DNA of 64,000 bases from the NCBI GenBank assembly GCA_016718605.1, contig JADKCY010000002.1:1823223-1887222 (forward strand), read 5' to 3'. This document shows, one piece after another, positions 45,659-54,205 of this stretch. The notes beneath the pieces were generated by a model. That model did not search any database. It worked only from the letters and a program-made list of their open reading frames with translations, and was not told the DNA's origin. Within the stretch, counting starts at the first letter, position 1; each line of letters begins with the position of its first letter. The position numbers and the translations under genes were made by a program. This DNA comes from Lysobacterales bacterium (GTDB lineage Bacteria; Pseudomonadota; Gammaproteobacteria; Xanthomonadales; Xanthomonadaceae).

Positions 45659-46467
45659 TCGGTTATGCCTTGGAGACCAGCCAGTAGGGGGAAACTCAGC
45701 TCGAAAACTTCTCCGACGGAACGTAGGTTAAGCAGCCCTAACCGATGAGCTTCCTGCGCAAGGGCACGGGCGCGGTCGGCATCGAGATCGAGAAGGCGGA
45801 CCCAAGGGCTTGAAAATACGGCGGCACCATGTGAGCCTGCGACCTGCCCTAGGAACAGCGCCATGGTGACGGCCACGGGTGTAGGCTTCACCTGCCTGCG
45901 TATCTTGATCACGTGGCCGACCAGGTGCCCGGACTGCGTCCATGACGAGGCGGCATTTTGAGTTGCAGTTCTCACACTTGCTTCCGAGTACTGATCCGGA
46001 AATGTTGCTGCAAGTGCTTGCACCAGTCCTTCCCTGTCCACCTTCTCCCCCACTGATGCATACAACACAGGTTGAGTCGTGGACCGGAAAAGTGGATCGC
46101 GTGACCACGCGACCTGCAGCGCCAACAGCGGCAGGCTTGCCCCAATGTCGAACGCCTGAAGCGTGCGCAGCAGACGAAAAATCGGGACGTTTTCATCGAG
46201 CGCATATAGTTCGCGCAAGTGTCGCAGCGATTTCTTCCGAGTGCTGTCGGTAGTCTTGCACAACACATTGAGCTGGAGAATCGCCGATTTATAGTCCGCC
46301 GAGCTGGCACCGACAGGAACAGCAGCAAGTACCGACCCGAGTTCAGCCAACATCATCGTCCGACTAATATGCGTGCCACCCGCCGAGAACTTTAACCCAA
46401 ACCGCTCCAGCGCGATTGAGCCAATTGGAAAGGCGATCAACTCAGAGTTATTAATCGGCGAAATCAT
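45655..46467 (-). CDS. brxA: BREX protein BrxA (DUF1819-like)
   Basis: A 270-residue protein whose middle matches the BrxA/DUF1819 pattern: FSAGGTHISRTMMLAEL, then LRHLRELYALDENVPIFRLLR, LPLLALQVAWSRDPLFRST and a C-terminal small helical domain. BrxA is a small DNA-binding BREX component. I use the ATG at 46467; no good ribosome site is seen, so the start is uncertain, and this version is longer than the ~200 residues of well-known BrxA. It is the first gene of the leftward BREX operon. Confidence 0.65.
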   Translation of the reverse strand: MISPINNSELIAFPIGSIALERFGLKFSAGGTHISRTMMLAELGSVLAAVPVGASSADYKSAILQLNVLCKTTDSTRKKSLRHLRELYALDENVPIFRLLRTLQAFDIGASLPLLALQVAWSRDPLFRSTTQPVLYASVGEKVDREGLVQALAATFPDQYSEASVRTATQNAASSWTQSGHLVGHVIKIRRQVKPTPVAVTMALFLGQVAGSHGAAVFSSPWVRLLDLDADRARALAQEAHRLGLLNLRSVGEVFELSFPLLAGLQGITE

Positions 46468-46929
46468 GCGCAAAGGGCTGGAACAAGAGTGGTCGGCGCC
46501 AAGACTTGGGCGATCCTTGCGTGGCGCTCTCGGTTGACTTCTTGCCTCATTGTTCCTAGGTCCCTTGGGTTGAAACACACTGCCGCTCGAAGCGCCCCCC
46601 AATCGTCCAACGCACGCCTATTGCACTCACGGTGGTGCGACGCATCGAAAGTATAGGCGAGCGGACAAATGCAGCGATCGTCCCCTTATCCCTGCGAATT
46701 AGTGCAGTGGAGCTAGCCCGAAGACATTGTCGTCCATCGACACCCCAACCGATCATCTGGTGGCGGCGGAATTACAAGCCCGATGTTGCCAAATGAACCT
46801 GCGTATGACCCTGGTGTGCACTTCACGATCTGCGATTTCTTATGGGCGGCGACTTGACCGATCTGCCATATGCCAAGCATTTGTCGGGATCCCTCCGAGC
46901 AACTCCATTGCAAGCCGTTCAATCACGCT
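46468..46929. promoter_or_regulatory. Gap upstream of the BREX operon
   Basis: About 460 bases with no convincing gene. It should hold the BREX promoter. I did not find a WYL-type BrxR regulator gene or a clear operator here. Confidence 0.35.
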
Positions 46930-47082
46930 CTACCAGCGGAAGCACGAGCTTCGGGAACTCCTCGACCGATGAGTATAAGTGAAGGCACGCTCAAGATAAG
47001 CTTGTGTGTTGCGCGAGCAATCAACATGTGAAACATCAAGCCCAAGGCTGACCATCTCGCTGGGTACGAGAGTACGCCACAT
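46930..47082 (-). CDS. Possible 50-residue protein at the end of the HDAC operon
   Basis: An ATG at 47082 follows the stop of the 132-residue gene by two bases, and 50 codons follow (begins MWRTLVPSEMVSLGLDV, Ser/Arg-rich end). The start could be translationally coupled, but there is no clear ribosome site and no known family. It may be a remnant. Confidence 0.3.
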   Translation of the reverse strand: MWRTLVPSEMVSLGLDVSHVDCSRNTQAYLERAFTYTHRSRSSRSSCFRW

Positions 47083-47084
47083 GG

Positions 47085-47483
47085 TCAATCCAGGATTCCA
47101 TGCAGGCTCTCCGGCAAAGGCTTGCCATGGATGATTTCCATTACCTGCACAAGCAGGTCTGCGAGGAAATCTTGTGCGCGAGACGATTGAAGCCAGTCGA
47201 CGAACCAAGCGCGTTCGGATTCAGACCACCCAGCTTTTCCGTCGAGCGCGTCCTGGACAGTCCACTCACTGACCACCGGTTCGCCGAGCAATGGTTGGTC
47301 CGGGCTGGGAGCCGCTTGCAGGGTGTCGCGATACTCCACGATTTTGATAACACGGAGAAGGTTTTTAAACTCCTGTAGTTCTGGCACTAGCAGCACGGCA
47401 TCCCCCCAACTGGCTTGCTCCAACCAAGAGAGGAACGGGCCAGGTGCGAGCCCAACGTGGCGACCACTACAGAGTTGCGGCAT
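47085..47483 (-). CDS. Unknown 132-residue protein downstream of the HDAC-like gene
   Basis: I do not recognise this protein. It is acidic and helix-rich, with FLSWLEQASWGDAVLLVPEL, FKNLLRVIKIVEYRDTL and a C-terminal FLADLLVQVMEIIHGKPLPE. AGGAG lies seven bases before the ATG at 47483, and the gene begins 11 bases after the HDAC-like stop, so it belongs to the same leftward operon. It has no membrane segments, signal peptide or cysteine motif. Confidence 0.6.
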   Translation of the reverse strand: MPQLCSGRHVGLAPGPFLSWLEQASWGDAVLLVPELQEFKNLLRVIKIVEYRDTLQAAPSPDQPLLGEPVVSEWTVQDALDGKAGWSESERAWFVDWLQSSRAQDFLADLLVQVMEIIHGKPLPESLHGILD

Positions 47484-47494
47484 GACGCTTCTCC

Positions 47495-48334
47495 TCAATC
47501 TGAGGCTACGAGCGACTCGATGCACATTTGCATCGTGCTCGCGTGCAGGGCGACGACCTTGCTCATGGGTTTCTGGTACCCGCCCGCCAGATTCCATGCG
47601 ATCGGAATACCCAGGCTGCGCAAACCACTGAATACTTTCCAGTCGCGTAATGCCATCTGAGCGCTGTTGAGGAAACCACCAAGCGGATCATCGATGTGCG
47701 GGTCCGCCCCGGCCTGGTAAAGCACTACGTCGCATCGGGCCATCAATTCGAGGTCCCATTGGATGTGGTCGAGAAACGCGACCGCATCTTGCGGCGCTTG
47801 CCATTGAGCGCCAGCGGTGACGTGGACAATGTTCCGCGACTGCAAGCGACCCAAGATGTCATCAGTGCCGTCACCGTAGTGATAGTCGTAGTCGAGGATG
47901 CCGATCGTCAGGCCAGGATCCTCGGACTGCAGAGCCAAGGCTGTGACCATCAGTCCGTTGAACGTGCAGAAAGCTCGCGCTTCATCCCAGCCTGCGTGAT
48001 GAAACCCTGAACAGGGCGCTGCTACGGGTTGATGGGTCTCGAGTGCCCGGCGCGCTGCCGTCAGCATCGCGCTGGAAGTGTGGAATAGCGAGTCCACCAC
48101 TTCGCGGCTGTAGGTGCCAAAGCCGTTGGGCAGCCGCAGGTCGATGATGTCCTCAACGAAGCGCGGATCGTGCGCACGACAAAAATCCACTTCGCTGACC
48201 GGAGTCGGCTGGATCACGCGAAGCTGGGGATACTGCGCAAGCCATGCCGCGACCACCGCTGCGGGCTTGCTGGCGCTGGGCGAATAGCCCTGATTGGGCG
48301 CGAGCATCGCCTCGCTGTAAACGACCTCGATCAT
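47495..48334 (-). CDS. Histone-deacetylase-like amidohydrolase
   Basis: A 279-residue member of the arginase/deacetylase superfamily (HDAC-like), zinc enzymes that remove acetyl or acyl groups from lysines or polyamines. Active-site landmarks are in place: a His pair in CSGFHHAGWDEA, zinc ligands in LDYDYHYGDGT (D-x-H) and GADPHIDDPLGG, and the C-terminal AGGYQ carrying the transition-state Tyr. The ATG overlaps the upstream zinc-ribbon gene's stop (ATGA). It sits in an operon with an Hsp70-TPR protein, an unusual partnership. The substrate is unknown; a reversible acyl mark on an operon partner is one possibility, as inference. Confidence 0.85.
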   Translation of the reverse strand: MIEVVYSEAMLAPNQGYSPSASKPAAVVAAWLAQYPQLRVIQPTPVSEVDFCRAHDPRFVEDIIDLRLPNGFGTYSREVVDSLFHTSSAMLTAARRALETHQPVAAPCSGFHHAGWDEARAFCTFNGLMVTALALQSEDPGLTIGILDYDYHYGDGTDDILGRLQSRNIVHVTAGAQWQAPQDAVAFLDHIQWDLELMARCDVVLYQAGADPHIDDPLGGFLNSAQMALRDWKVFSGLRSLGIPIAWNLAGGYQKPMSKVVALHASTMQMCIESLVASD

Positions 48335-48627
48335 TTGCGCGCGACGAAGTATCTGGATTCGTTAGCGCGACCTACCACCGACGCCCACTCGTGCACGACG
48401 GCCACGCAACGCCCAAGCGCAACGTGCTTGTCGAATTCGGCGTCATTCCGGCTGAGGAACACCGCGCGCTGGCACTGCCCGCAGAAGCGCACATAGGGTT
48501 GATCCTTCAGTGGCTCCAGCCCAGCCCAAGACTGACGGCAGGGTGTGACCAGACCACAGCGTTCAATGCTGACCTGGGAGGTACTTTCCGCCCCAGCTTG
48601 CAGTAACTCGTCAGCATCCTCGTGCAT
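48331..48627 (-). CDS. Small zinc-ribbon-like protein
   Basis: A 98-residue protein with four spaced cysteines in two pairs: ERCGLVTPC (C-x5-C) and VRFCGQCQRAVF (C-x2-C, a knuckle). The last third (VALGRCVAVVHEW) has no recognised motif. I chose the second ATG (48627) because GGAG is six bases upstream; the first ATG sits directly on the GGAG. It is coupled to the HDAC-like gene. A role in binding nucleic acid or a protein partner is plausible but unsupported. Confidence 0.55.
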   Translation of the reverse strand: MHEDADELLQAGAESTSQVSIERCGLVTPCRQSWAGLEPLKDQPYVRFCGQCQRAVFLSRNDAEFDKHVALGRCVAVVHEWASVVGRANESRYFVARK

Positions 48628-48681
48628 CGTCATCTCCAGAGAGATTGAAACGGTGGCGCGGCAATCACCACGCGGTAGTGT

Positions 48682-48798
48682 TTACGGATCGACGTCGGTC
48701 CACGCATTCTGCAGTGCAAGAAGTACTGCACGGTAGGCGAAGACGCGAGCATTGCGCTTCGTGATTCCCTTCGGCAGTCGACGTGTACCGAGGATCAT
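48682..48798 (-). CDS. Possible 38-residue protein between operon genes
   Basis: The ATG at 48798 overlaps the stop of the upstream gene (ATGA). The product, MILGTRRLPKGITKRN..., is basic and has no known family. The tight overlap favours translation, but length and lack of homology leave it doubtful. Confidence 0.3.
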   Translation of the reverse strand: MILGTRRLPKGITKRNARVFAYRAVLLALQNAWTDVDP

Positions 48799-49864
48799 GA
48801 CGTCAAAATCCAACCATGGCGCTGAAGTACCGGCCCGAAGGTATCGGCCACAGCGGGAAGTATTCCAATATCCAGCCCGGCGTCGCGGATAAACCAGCGC
48901 CTGGGCGAAGGCTCCGCTCGGCACGAACGGGGCGTTAACAGCACAGGCACCTCATCGTAGGCGCAACTTTGTTCACTGGCTGCAATGGGCACGCCGCCGA
49001 AGCCACCCTCATCGAGGCACACGCCGCCGAACTCGACCCCCTCGCTCTGAAACCGTACCCCGCGCGTCCATGCCGGTCGCTCGTCGAGCGAAAAGCGGCG
49101 ACCACGGTCCCAGTCGAAGAGCTCGCGTCCTGATCCCGGCATCAGCGCGCGAATCGGGAAGGCACACTCGCTTCCGCAAGGGACGCCGCCACAGCGTCGA
49201 AACTGCTCGGTGCAGGCGAGCTTGATCACAAACCAATCGCCACGTCCCCGATGGGTGAAAGCGTCAATCGCGGGATGCGCGAGAAACGCCTCAATCAGTG
49301 TGTAATCGGCGTCGCTGAAAAGCCTCCTCGCACGGAACCGAAAGTGCCGCGTCAGATTGGGCCACGAATTCGGTTCGAGCAGTGCGCGATCGTTGTCATG
49401 CGCGCCGGCATCGATCAATGCGAGCTCGAACCTGACGAGCGGATCGTCGGACTTGCTGATGCGTGCGCGTGCGATCTCGATATCTGCCCAACGTGCGCAA
49501 GACAGTTCGACCGAACGCTCGACCAACCCTGAGTCGACCCAGCGTCGGTGCAACTCGGAAACGCTACTGTGTTCGCAGAACCATGGCGGTGCGAGCAGAG
49601 GCGTTCGCCAGAAGTACGGCGGCTCTCCATCGATCCACGCCTCGGGCCACCAAGTCACCTCAGGACGATGCGCCACGTGAACCTCCACATCGACGTAGTG
49701 AATGAGTTCCTTGGGGCCTTCGAGCCGGAACAGTTCGTAGAGCCTGAAGCCGCTGAGCGACGCCTCAACCATATGGTCAATCGGTTCCGAAATCGACGCG
49801 AGCGACCATGCCGGGCCTCGATCTCGAAGCGGAGATCAGGGTGAGGGGGAACTGCTTGGTTCAT
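48795..49864 (-). pseudogene. Unknown protein downstream of Hsp70, apparent N-terminal frameshift
   Basis: I do not recognise the family. The main part is 325 residues from an ATG at 49772 (LYELFRLEGPKELIHYVDVEV, several Trp, and CGGVPCGSEC in the middle). Upstream, an ATG at 49864, just after the Hsp70 gene, opens MNQAVPPHPDLRFEIEAR in another frame. The frame of the main part reads on as WSLASISEPIDHMVEASLSG before its first ATG, so one indel near 49818 would join both. Either the gene starts at 49772 and is intact, or it is frameshifted. It is cysteine- and tryptophan-rich with no signal peptide, and lies in the operon Hsp70 - this - small protein - zinc ribbon - HDAC. Confidence 0.55.
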
Positions 49865-49875
49865 GGTAGGTGCCC

Positions 49876-52239
49876 CTACGCCGCACGAGAGCGTTGGTCG
49901 GCGTCCTGCAACCGATCAGGCCACGGTGCTCCCTGCAGATAGGCATCTTCCTCGGCCTTGACCTGCTGCGTGCGTGCGGCGTTGAGTCGCTCGACGAACT
50001 GATCCTGGCCGAGCTGGCGCGCACCACGCGCCAGCCACCCCAATACCCATGGGGATTGGGATTCTGGCTCGGTCGCGCGGGACAGTCCTTCCTGATAATG
50101 CAGGCGCGATGCCTGGGTCTGACCCATCGCCGCAAGGATGTCGCCCTTGAGCACATAGGCTGCCGGATCCCCGCCGCTTTCGAGCACGCGCTCGATCTGG
50201 GCCAGCGCCTCCTCATGTCGTTTGCGCTTGTGCAGGAAAAGCGCAAGGTTGAAGCGCGCGACCGACCATTCCGCCGCCTCGCGGTAGACCTCCTCAGCAC
50301 GCGCATCGTCGCCGAGGTTTTCCAAGCAGATCGCGCGCAGGTTGAGCAGATGGAACGTCGGCTTGCCGTGTGCGATAGCGTTGGACACGAAATGCAATGC
50401 ACGCTCGGTCTGGCCAAGGCGGTTGGCGTCCTGGGCCATTCTCGTGAACGTGTCGCTTAGAGCCTCGCGCGGCACAAGGCCATTGCGCACCGCCTCGGCA
50501 GCCTCGAGCATGCGGCAGCGCGCCACTTGCTGCTGGTCGATGTGGGTGAGTGGGGCGTCGAACCGCTCCTCGAAGACTTCGGCCTCCTCGTTCGCATCGA
50601 TGCGGTCAAGGCGCAATGCCAGACATTGGTTTGCGTCCAAAGTCCAACGCAGCGCGAGCCGCTCCCCGGCTTGTACCGGCGCTTCAAGTTGCCAGACCGA
50701 TCGTCCGACTGTGCGCTTTCCCTCGTCGGCCAGCACCTCGATGGCAAGATCAACCGGGTGATCGACGCGCGTCTGGGGAGCGCTAAGCCATAACGGTTCA
50801 TATGAGGCGCAGGGCAAGGCAGCACCGGATGGCACCAAGGTCAGAAGCCCTTGGCGCGTGCGGAGGGCGATTTCCGAACTGCACACCTGCGAAATGAGCG
50901 GCTTGCCCGTAGCGGCCAGAGCCAGCGCCTGGAGGGATGCGCCACGTGCCACGCCGGCCTGCATAGCGCGCGCATCGCCAAGCTCCTCAAGCCTGGCCTC
51001 GGGAAAAAACGTAGCCAATGCTCGGCGCACCTGAGGAATCAGGCTACTCGACCCGGCGAGGATGACGAGGCCAATGTCCTCAGGTTCGAGGTGAGCACGA
51101 AACAGGGTCTGGATGATGGGCGTGAACACCGACTCGCGCTCAACATATTCGTCGGACAGCGACATGCCTGGATGCGGATTCAGGAACGGCTCGAGAATGT
51201 GCTCGAATTGCTCGCGGCTCAGAGCCGGATCACTCAGCCACAGTTCGCGGCCCTGCCACGTGATGCAGACATCGCCAGTCGCGACGACTTCCACGGCAGA
51301 ATCATCACAGCCATTCGACTCCAGCGCCCTCAGGCGCCGACACAGGGCGAGTTTCAACTGCTCGGCGATATGTGACAGGGCGGGCTCGAATACGCGACGC
51401 TTGTCGCGGAACGAGACTTCGGCACGACCAATGCCGTAGCGGGAAAGCAGGTTCGGCAGGAGGTGGCCATAGACAATGGCGCGGTCAATGTCCCCGCCGC
51501 CGATGCGGTGATAGCGGCTGGTACCGCGAAGACGCGGAGCAAGGCTGGTGCGGTCGGACTCGTCGAGTTCGAAAAGCGCAACATCGCAGGTGCCGCCGCC
51601 AAAGTCGAAGATCAGACAATGTGTACTATCCGCGAGACCCTGAGCCAGCACCTCAGGGCGACGGAAAAGCAAGTCCAGCATGGCGGCGTAGGGTTCATCG
51701 AGCAAGCTGACCTCGGCATCCACCGACCACTGGCTCCGCGCGGCAGCCTCGAGCGTTGCCGTACGCTGGGCGCCATGGAAGGACGCCGGGACTGTGATCA
51801 CCCAATACTCGGGGGTCTCGTCGTCCTGCACGCCAGAACGCTCGACGAGGCGATCGAGTACGACCCCGGCAATGTCGGTCGCGGTGCGAAAGCCCTCAGG
51901 TGCGCCCGAATACGTGCAACGCAGGCCCATTTCATTCTTGGTTTCGGAGAACGAACGTCGGTGCTGCAGGAATCCAGGGTTGCGCGCGAGACGCCGCGCC
52001 GCATGTCCCACGACCAGGCTTCCGTCGCGGATCGCCACGACGGAAGGCATGGCGAACTCGCCCGCCGGTTGACCGATTTCGGGAACCGGCAGGCAACGGC
52101 ACACGATCTCGCCGTCCTCCACGCGTGCGACTGCGATGCAACTCTTGGTGGTGCCAAGATCTATTCCCACAGCGGGCGATTCAAAGCCTTTAGCGAGGAG
52201 CGCGTGCCGTAGAGCGTCGAACAGGGACCCGGTGCTCAT
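49876..52239 (-). CDS. Hsp70/DnaK-family ATPase with C-terminal TPR repeats
   Basis: A 787-residue protein. Residues ~20-400 form an Hsp70 nucleotide-binding domain: phosphate 1 loop VGIDLGTTKSCIAV, ITVPASFHGAQR, phosphate 2 LIFDFGGGTCDVALFEL, IGGGDIDR and the adenosine motif LVILAGSSSLIPQV. A substrate-binding-like beta part follows (~420-540), then instead of a lid come helical repeats typical of TPRs (RALHFVSNAIAHG, AEEVYREAAEWSVARFNLALFL, EALAQIERVLESGGDPAAYVLKGDILAAMGQ). The ATG at 52239 has GAGGA seven bases upstream. It is the first gene of the leftward operon ending with the HDAC-like enzyme. It is not housekeeping DnaK: it lacks the canonical C-terminus and dnaJ/grpE neighbours. Confidence 0.85.
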   Translation of the reverse strand: MSTGSLFDALRHALLAKGFESPAVGIDLGTTKSCIAVARVEDGEIVCRCLPVPEIGQPAGEFAMPSVVAIRDGSLVVGHAARRLARNPGFLQHRRSFSETKNEMGLRCTYSGAPEGFRTATDIAGVVLDRLVERSGVQDDETPEYWVITVPASFHGAQRTATLEAAARSQWSVDAEVSLLDEPYAAMLDLLFRRPEVLAQGLADSTHCLIFDFGGGTCDVALFELDESDRTSLAPRLRGTSRYHRIGGGDIDRAIVYGHLLPNLLSRYGIGRAEVSFRDKRRVFEPALSHIAEQLKLALCRRLRALESNGCDDSAVEVVATGDVCITWQGRELWLSDPALSREQFEHILEPFLNPHPGMSLSDEYVERESVFTPIIQTLFRAHLEPEDIGLVILAGSSSLIPQVRRALATFFPEARLEELGDARAMQAGVARGASLQALALAATGKPLISQVCSSEIALRTRQGLLTLVPSGAALPCASYEPLWLSAPQTRVDHPVDLAIEVLADEGKRTVGRSVWQLEAPVQAGERLALRWTLDANQCLALRLDRIDANEEAEVFEERFDAPLTHIDQQQVARCRMLEAAEAVRNGLVPREALSDTFTRMAQDANRLGQTERALHFVSNAIAHGKPTFHLLNLRAICLENLGDDARAEEVYREAAEWSVARFNLALFLHKRKRHEEALAQIERVLESGGDPAAYVLKGDILAAMGQTQASRLHYQEGLSRATEPESQSPWVLGWLARGARQLGQDQFVERLNAARTQQVKAEEDAYLQGAPWPDRLQDADQRSRAA

Positions 52240-52569
52240 GGCTCAATCCTCGTCTGATGGAACGAACGTAGCGTCCTTCTTGCGCGTCGCACGGACTGAG
52301 ACAGGTCAGCGCCGACGGCTAACAGGATCACAGCGCGCACAAGGGGCCGTGAGCCACGTACTCATCGCGTTGGGCATCCCAGGCCAGGGGTGGATGGGAA
52401 AAGTGCGGGTAGCATATTGATGGGGCCATGGACCAATTCGGCACGCCCAGCTGACAGGCACCGCTCAGAACTTGGTCGGCTTGAGCCAGGGCATCGAATC
52501 TCGATCGACGCCCAAGTCACGACAGCACGCCATCACTGTTGCCGCTCGTTGAAAATTGACCAGGCGCGG
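52240..52569. promoter_or_regulatory. Promoter region of the Hsp70-HDAC operon
   Basis: A 330-base gap without a convincing gene, between the Hsp70 gene and the stop of the next leftward gene. It presumably holds the operon promoter; I see no CIRCE-like inverted repeat or other recognisable operator. Confidence 0.35.
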
Positions 52570-53406
52570 CTAGACTTGTCCTGCCAGGATCTTTTCAACT
52601 GCTAACTTTCGAATCGCCAAGTGCTCCGCGGGCGGGGCCTGCACACCAAGCCGCTTTATCTCGTGCGCCAACCGAGAATCGAATGAGTGCCGAAGGTCAA
52701 TAGCTTGCTTGTCCCAGAATAGACCTATGAACCGGCTGTCAGAGAATGGCGCCCAGGAGAGAAACCCGTCGAGCGCAGCCAGCAATGCTTCGGATCCGAG
52801 AAGGAGATGAGGCGATCGCGCCACGCACGTTGGGAGCGTCTTCAAGACAGCGTGCTCGTATTCCGAATCAAGTTCTGATCGGCCCCGAAGTTGCGCCAAT
52901 CGCATGCGCCCCACCAGCACAAGAAGCGATTCGACGGTACCGATCCGAACGAGCGCTTCAATTGTTTCAATGCTATCAGGAAGCTCCACGCGGAACTGCT
53001 CGCACGAAAACGCTCCCACACAGCTTTCATCCCACATGAGCTTCCGCACTTCACCTGCCGGGCACGTCTTCAAGGCCTTGAGTACACCATCCTGCTCGAG
53101 GGCCGCATTGCAGAGAATTTCTCCCAACGGGTGAGCGCGCCACCATCGGATACGAGTGTCTAGAAAGATGCTCTCGATGTCCGGTAGATACCGCGGCTGC
53201 ACCACGGTGCCGTGCATCGCCTTGTAGAAGGTCGCTCTTCGCTTCGCGGGTCCCGTCTTCTTGTAGCTGCGATCGAAGACTTTCTCTTCGATGTCGTTCG
53301 GGTCCCAACTCCCGGACAGGACTGCGAGCTCTGCATAGCAGGCAGCAGAACGCAGCGCTTGGAGCAGCAAGGGCGTCGATGTCGGCGGACGGAAGAAATC
53401 CACCAA
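52570..53406 (-). CDS. Unknown 278-residue protein
   Basis: No family is recognised. It is probably a soluble helical protein, with LLLQALRSAACYAELAVLSGSW near the start, FYKAMHGTVVQPRYLPDIESIF, an internal VESLLVLVGRMRLAQLRGR and a C-terminal LAIRKLAVEKILAG. There is no signal peptide or membrane helix. It stands alone, with a 330-base gap downstream, and upstream faces a divergent small DNA-binding-type gene across a palindrome (53464-53495) that may control both. Confidence 0.6.
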   Translation of the reverse strand: MVDFFRPPTSTPLLLQALRSAACYAELAVLSGSWDPNDIEEKVFDRSYKKTGPAKRRATFYKAMHGTVVQPRYLPDIESIFLDTRIRWWRAHPLGEILCNAALEQDGVLKALKTCPAGEVRKLMWDESCVGAFSCEQFRVELPDSIETIEALVRIGTVESLLVLVGRMRLAQLRGRSELDSEYEHAVLKTLPTCVARSPHLLLGSEALLAALDGFLSWAPFSDSRFIGLFWDKQAIDLRHSFDSRLAHEIKRLGVQAPPAEHLAIRKLAVEKILAGQV

Positions 53407-53463
53407 CCCAGTCTAGTCGATGTGCAGTTCGAATTCGCCGTGTCGGCGCAGTACTGAATCACC

Positions 53464-53495
53464 GTGGTGAGGAATTGAAATCAAATCCTCACCAC
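53464..53495. promoter_or_regulatory. 32-base near-perfect palindrome in a divergent promoter region
   Basis: GTGGTGAGGA and TCCTCACCAC flank an AT-rich centre that is itself partly symmetric; 28 of 32 positions agree with the reverse complement. It lies between the leftward unknown gene (start 53406) and the rightward small gene (start 53551), the typical place of an operator. The small gene product is a candidate ligand. Confidence 0.5.
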
Positions 53496-53550
53496 CACTA
53501 TTTCAGCCGGGTGAAGTAGGGTCCTACCGGGCAAATCCGGGTCATACGCG

Positions 53551-53784
53551 ATGAGTCAAGCGGCCCCTGCCAGAACCGAAATCCAGTTGTTCGAGCAGTA
53601 CGGGCCCCTCATCGGTGGCGCCGACCTAGCGCGCGTCGCAGGCTTCCGGACCGTAGAGGCTTTCAAGTCCGCCGCGAGGCGCGGACGCGTGGGATTCAAG
53701 GTGTTCTTCATCCCTGGTCGGCAAGGCCGTTTCGCGAGCACCGCGGACGTGGCTGCCTGGCTGGAAACCGTTGTTGGGCACTGA
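53551..53784 (+). CDS. Small winged-helix-like DNA-binding protein
   Basis: A 77-residue protein. The pattern GPLIGGADLARVAGFRTVEAFKSAARRG ... RFASTADVAAWLETV resembles the small excisionase/AlpA-type helix-turn-helix proteins of mobile elements: helix-turn-helix, a basic stretch, then a strand and an AWL helix. The family is not certain. The ATG at 53551 lacks a strong ribosome site. It lies just upstream of the transposition genes and next to a palindrome, so regulation of the tns genes or itself is plausible. Confidence 0.5.
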   Translation: MSQAAPARTEIQLFEQYGPLIGGADLARVAGFRTVEAFKSAARRGRVGFKVFFIPGRQGRFASTADVAAWLETVVGH

Positions 53785-53851
53785 TTTCCAGCGCGACTGA
53801 GGAGGCAGCCATGACGTAGCGACAGATCCAGCCGACCAGATTCAGGGGCCC

Positions 53852-53900
53852 GAAACGACAAAGGCCCAAGCGTGCGACCGCTTGAGCCCTTTGCCGCTTC
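53852..53900 (+). terminator. Long imperfect hairpin after the small DNA-binding gene
   Basis: Arms GAAACGACAAAGGCCCAAGCG and CGCTTGAGCCCTTTGCCGCTTC pair with a few mismatches and one bulge around a 7-base loop. It lies 68 bases downstream of the 77-residue gene's stop. No T-run follows on the plus strand, so termination is likely but not certain. Confidence 0.4.
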
Positions 53901-53976
53901 TGAAAGCCTTGTAGCAGACGCGATAGGTGTCGATTTCCAGCCGACGCCATCAGGCTGCCAGACCTCTATTGCCCCG

Positions 53977-54180
53977 TCAAGCGTCGGGGATCGTTTCGCG
54001 GCCTGGCAGGCTGCAGGGCCCTGGCCTCAGTGCAACGCCGCACTCGCGGAAGTACTGAGGGTACAGCCATGCCAGAAAAACGAACGCCGCCTTCGTGGCC
54101 GGCCGCCGGTGCAATTGGATACTGCTCGGGTGAGGCCACTCGAGCGCGATGCAGTGCCCCTTCCAGCGAGTTTCCGACAT
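53977..54180 (-). CDS. Possible 67-residue protein divergent from tnsA
   Basis: A minus-strand frame starting at the ATG at 54180 with protein-like composition (HCIALEWPHPSSIQLHRR, then ATKAAFVFLAWLYPQYF). There is no clear ribosome site and no family. If it is not real, 53901-54193 holds only the tnsA promoter. Confidence 0.25.
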   Translation of the reverse strand: MSETRWKGHCIALEWPHPSSIQLHRRPATKAAFVFLAWLYPQYFRECGVALRPGPCSLPGRETIPDA

Positions 54181-54205
54181 CGAGAAGCGGGCGATGAAGG
54201 ACTCG

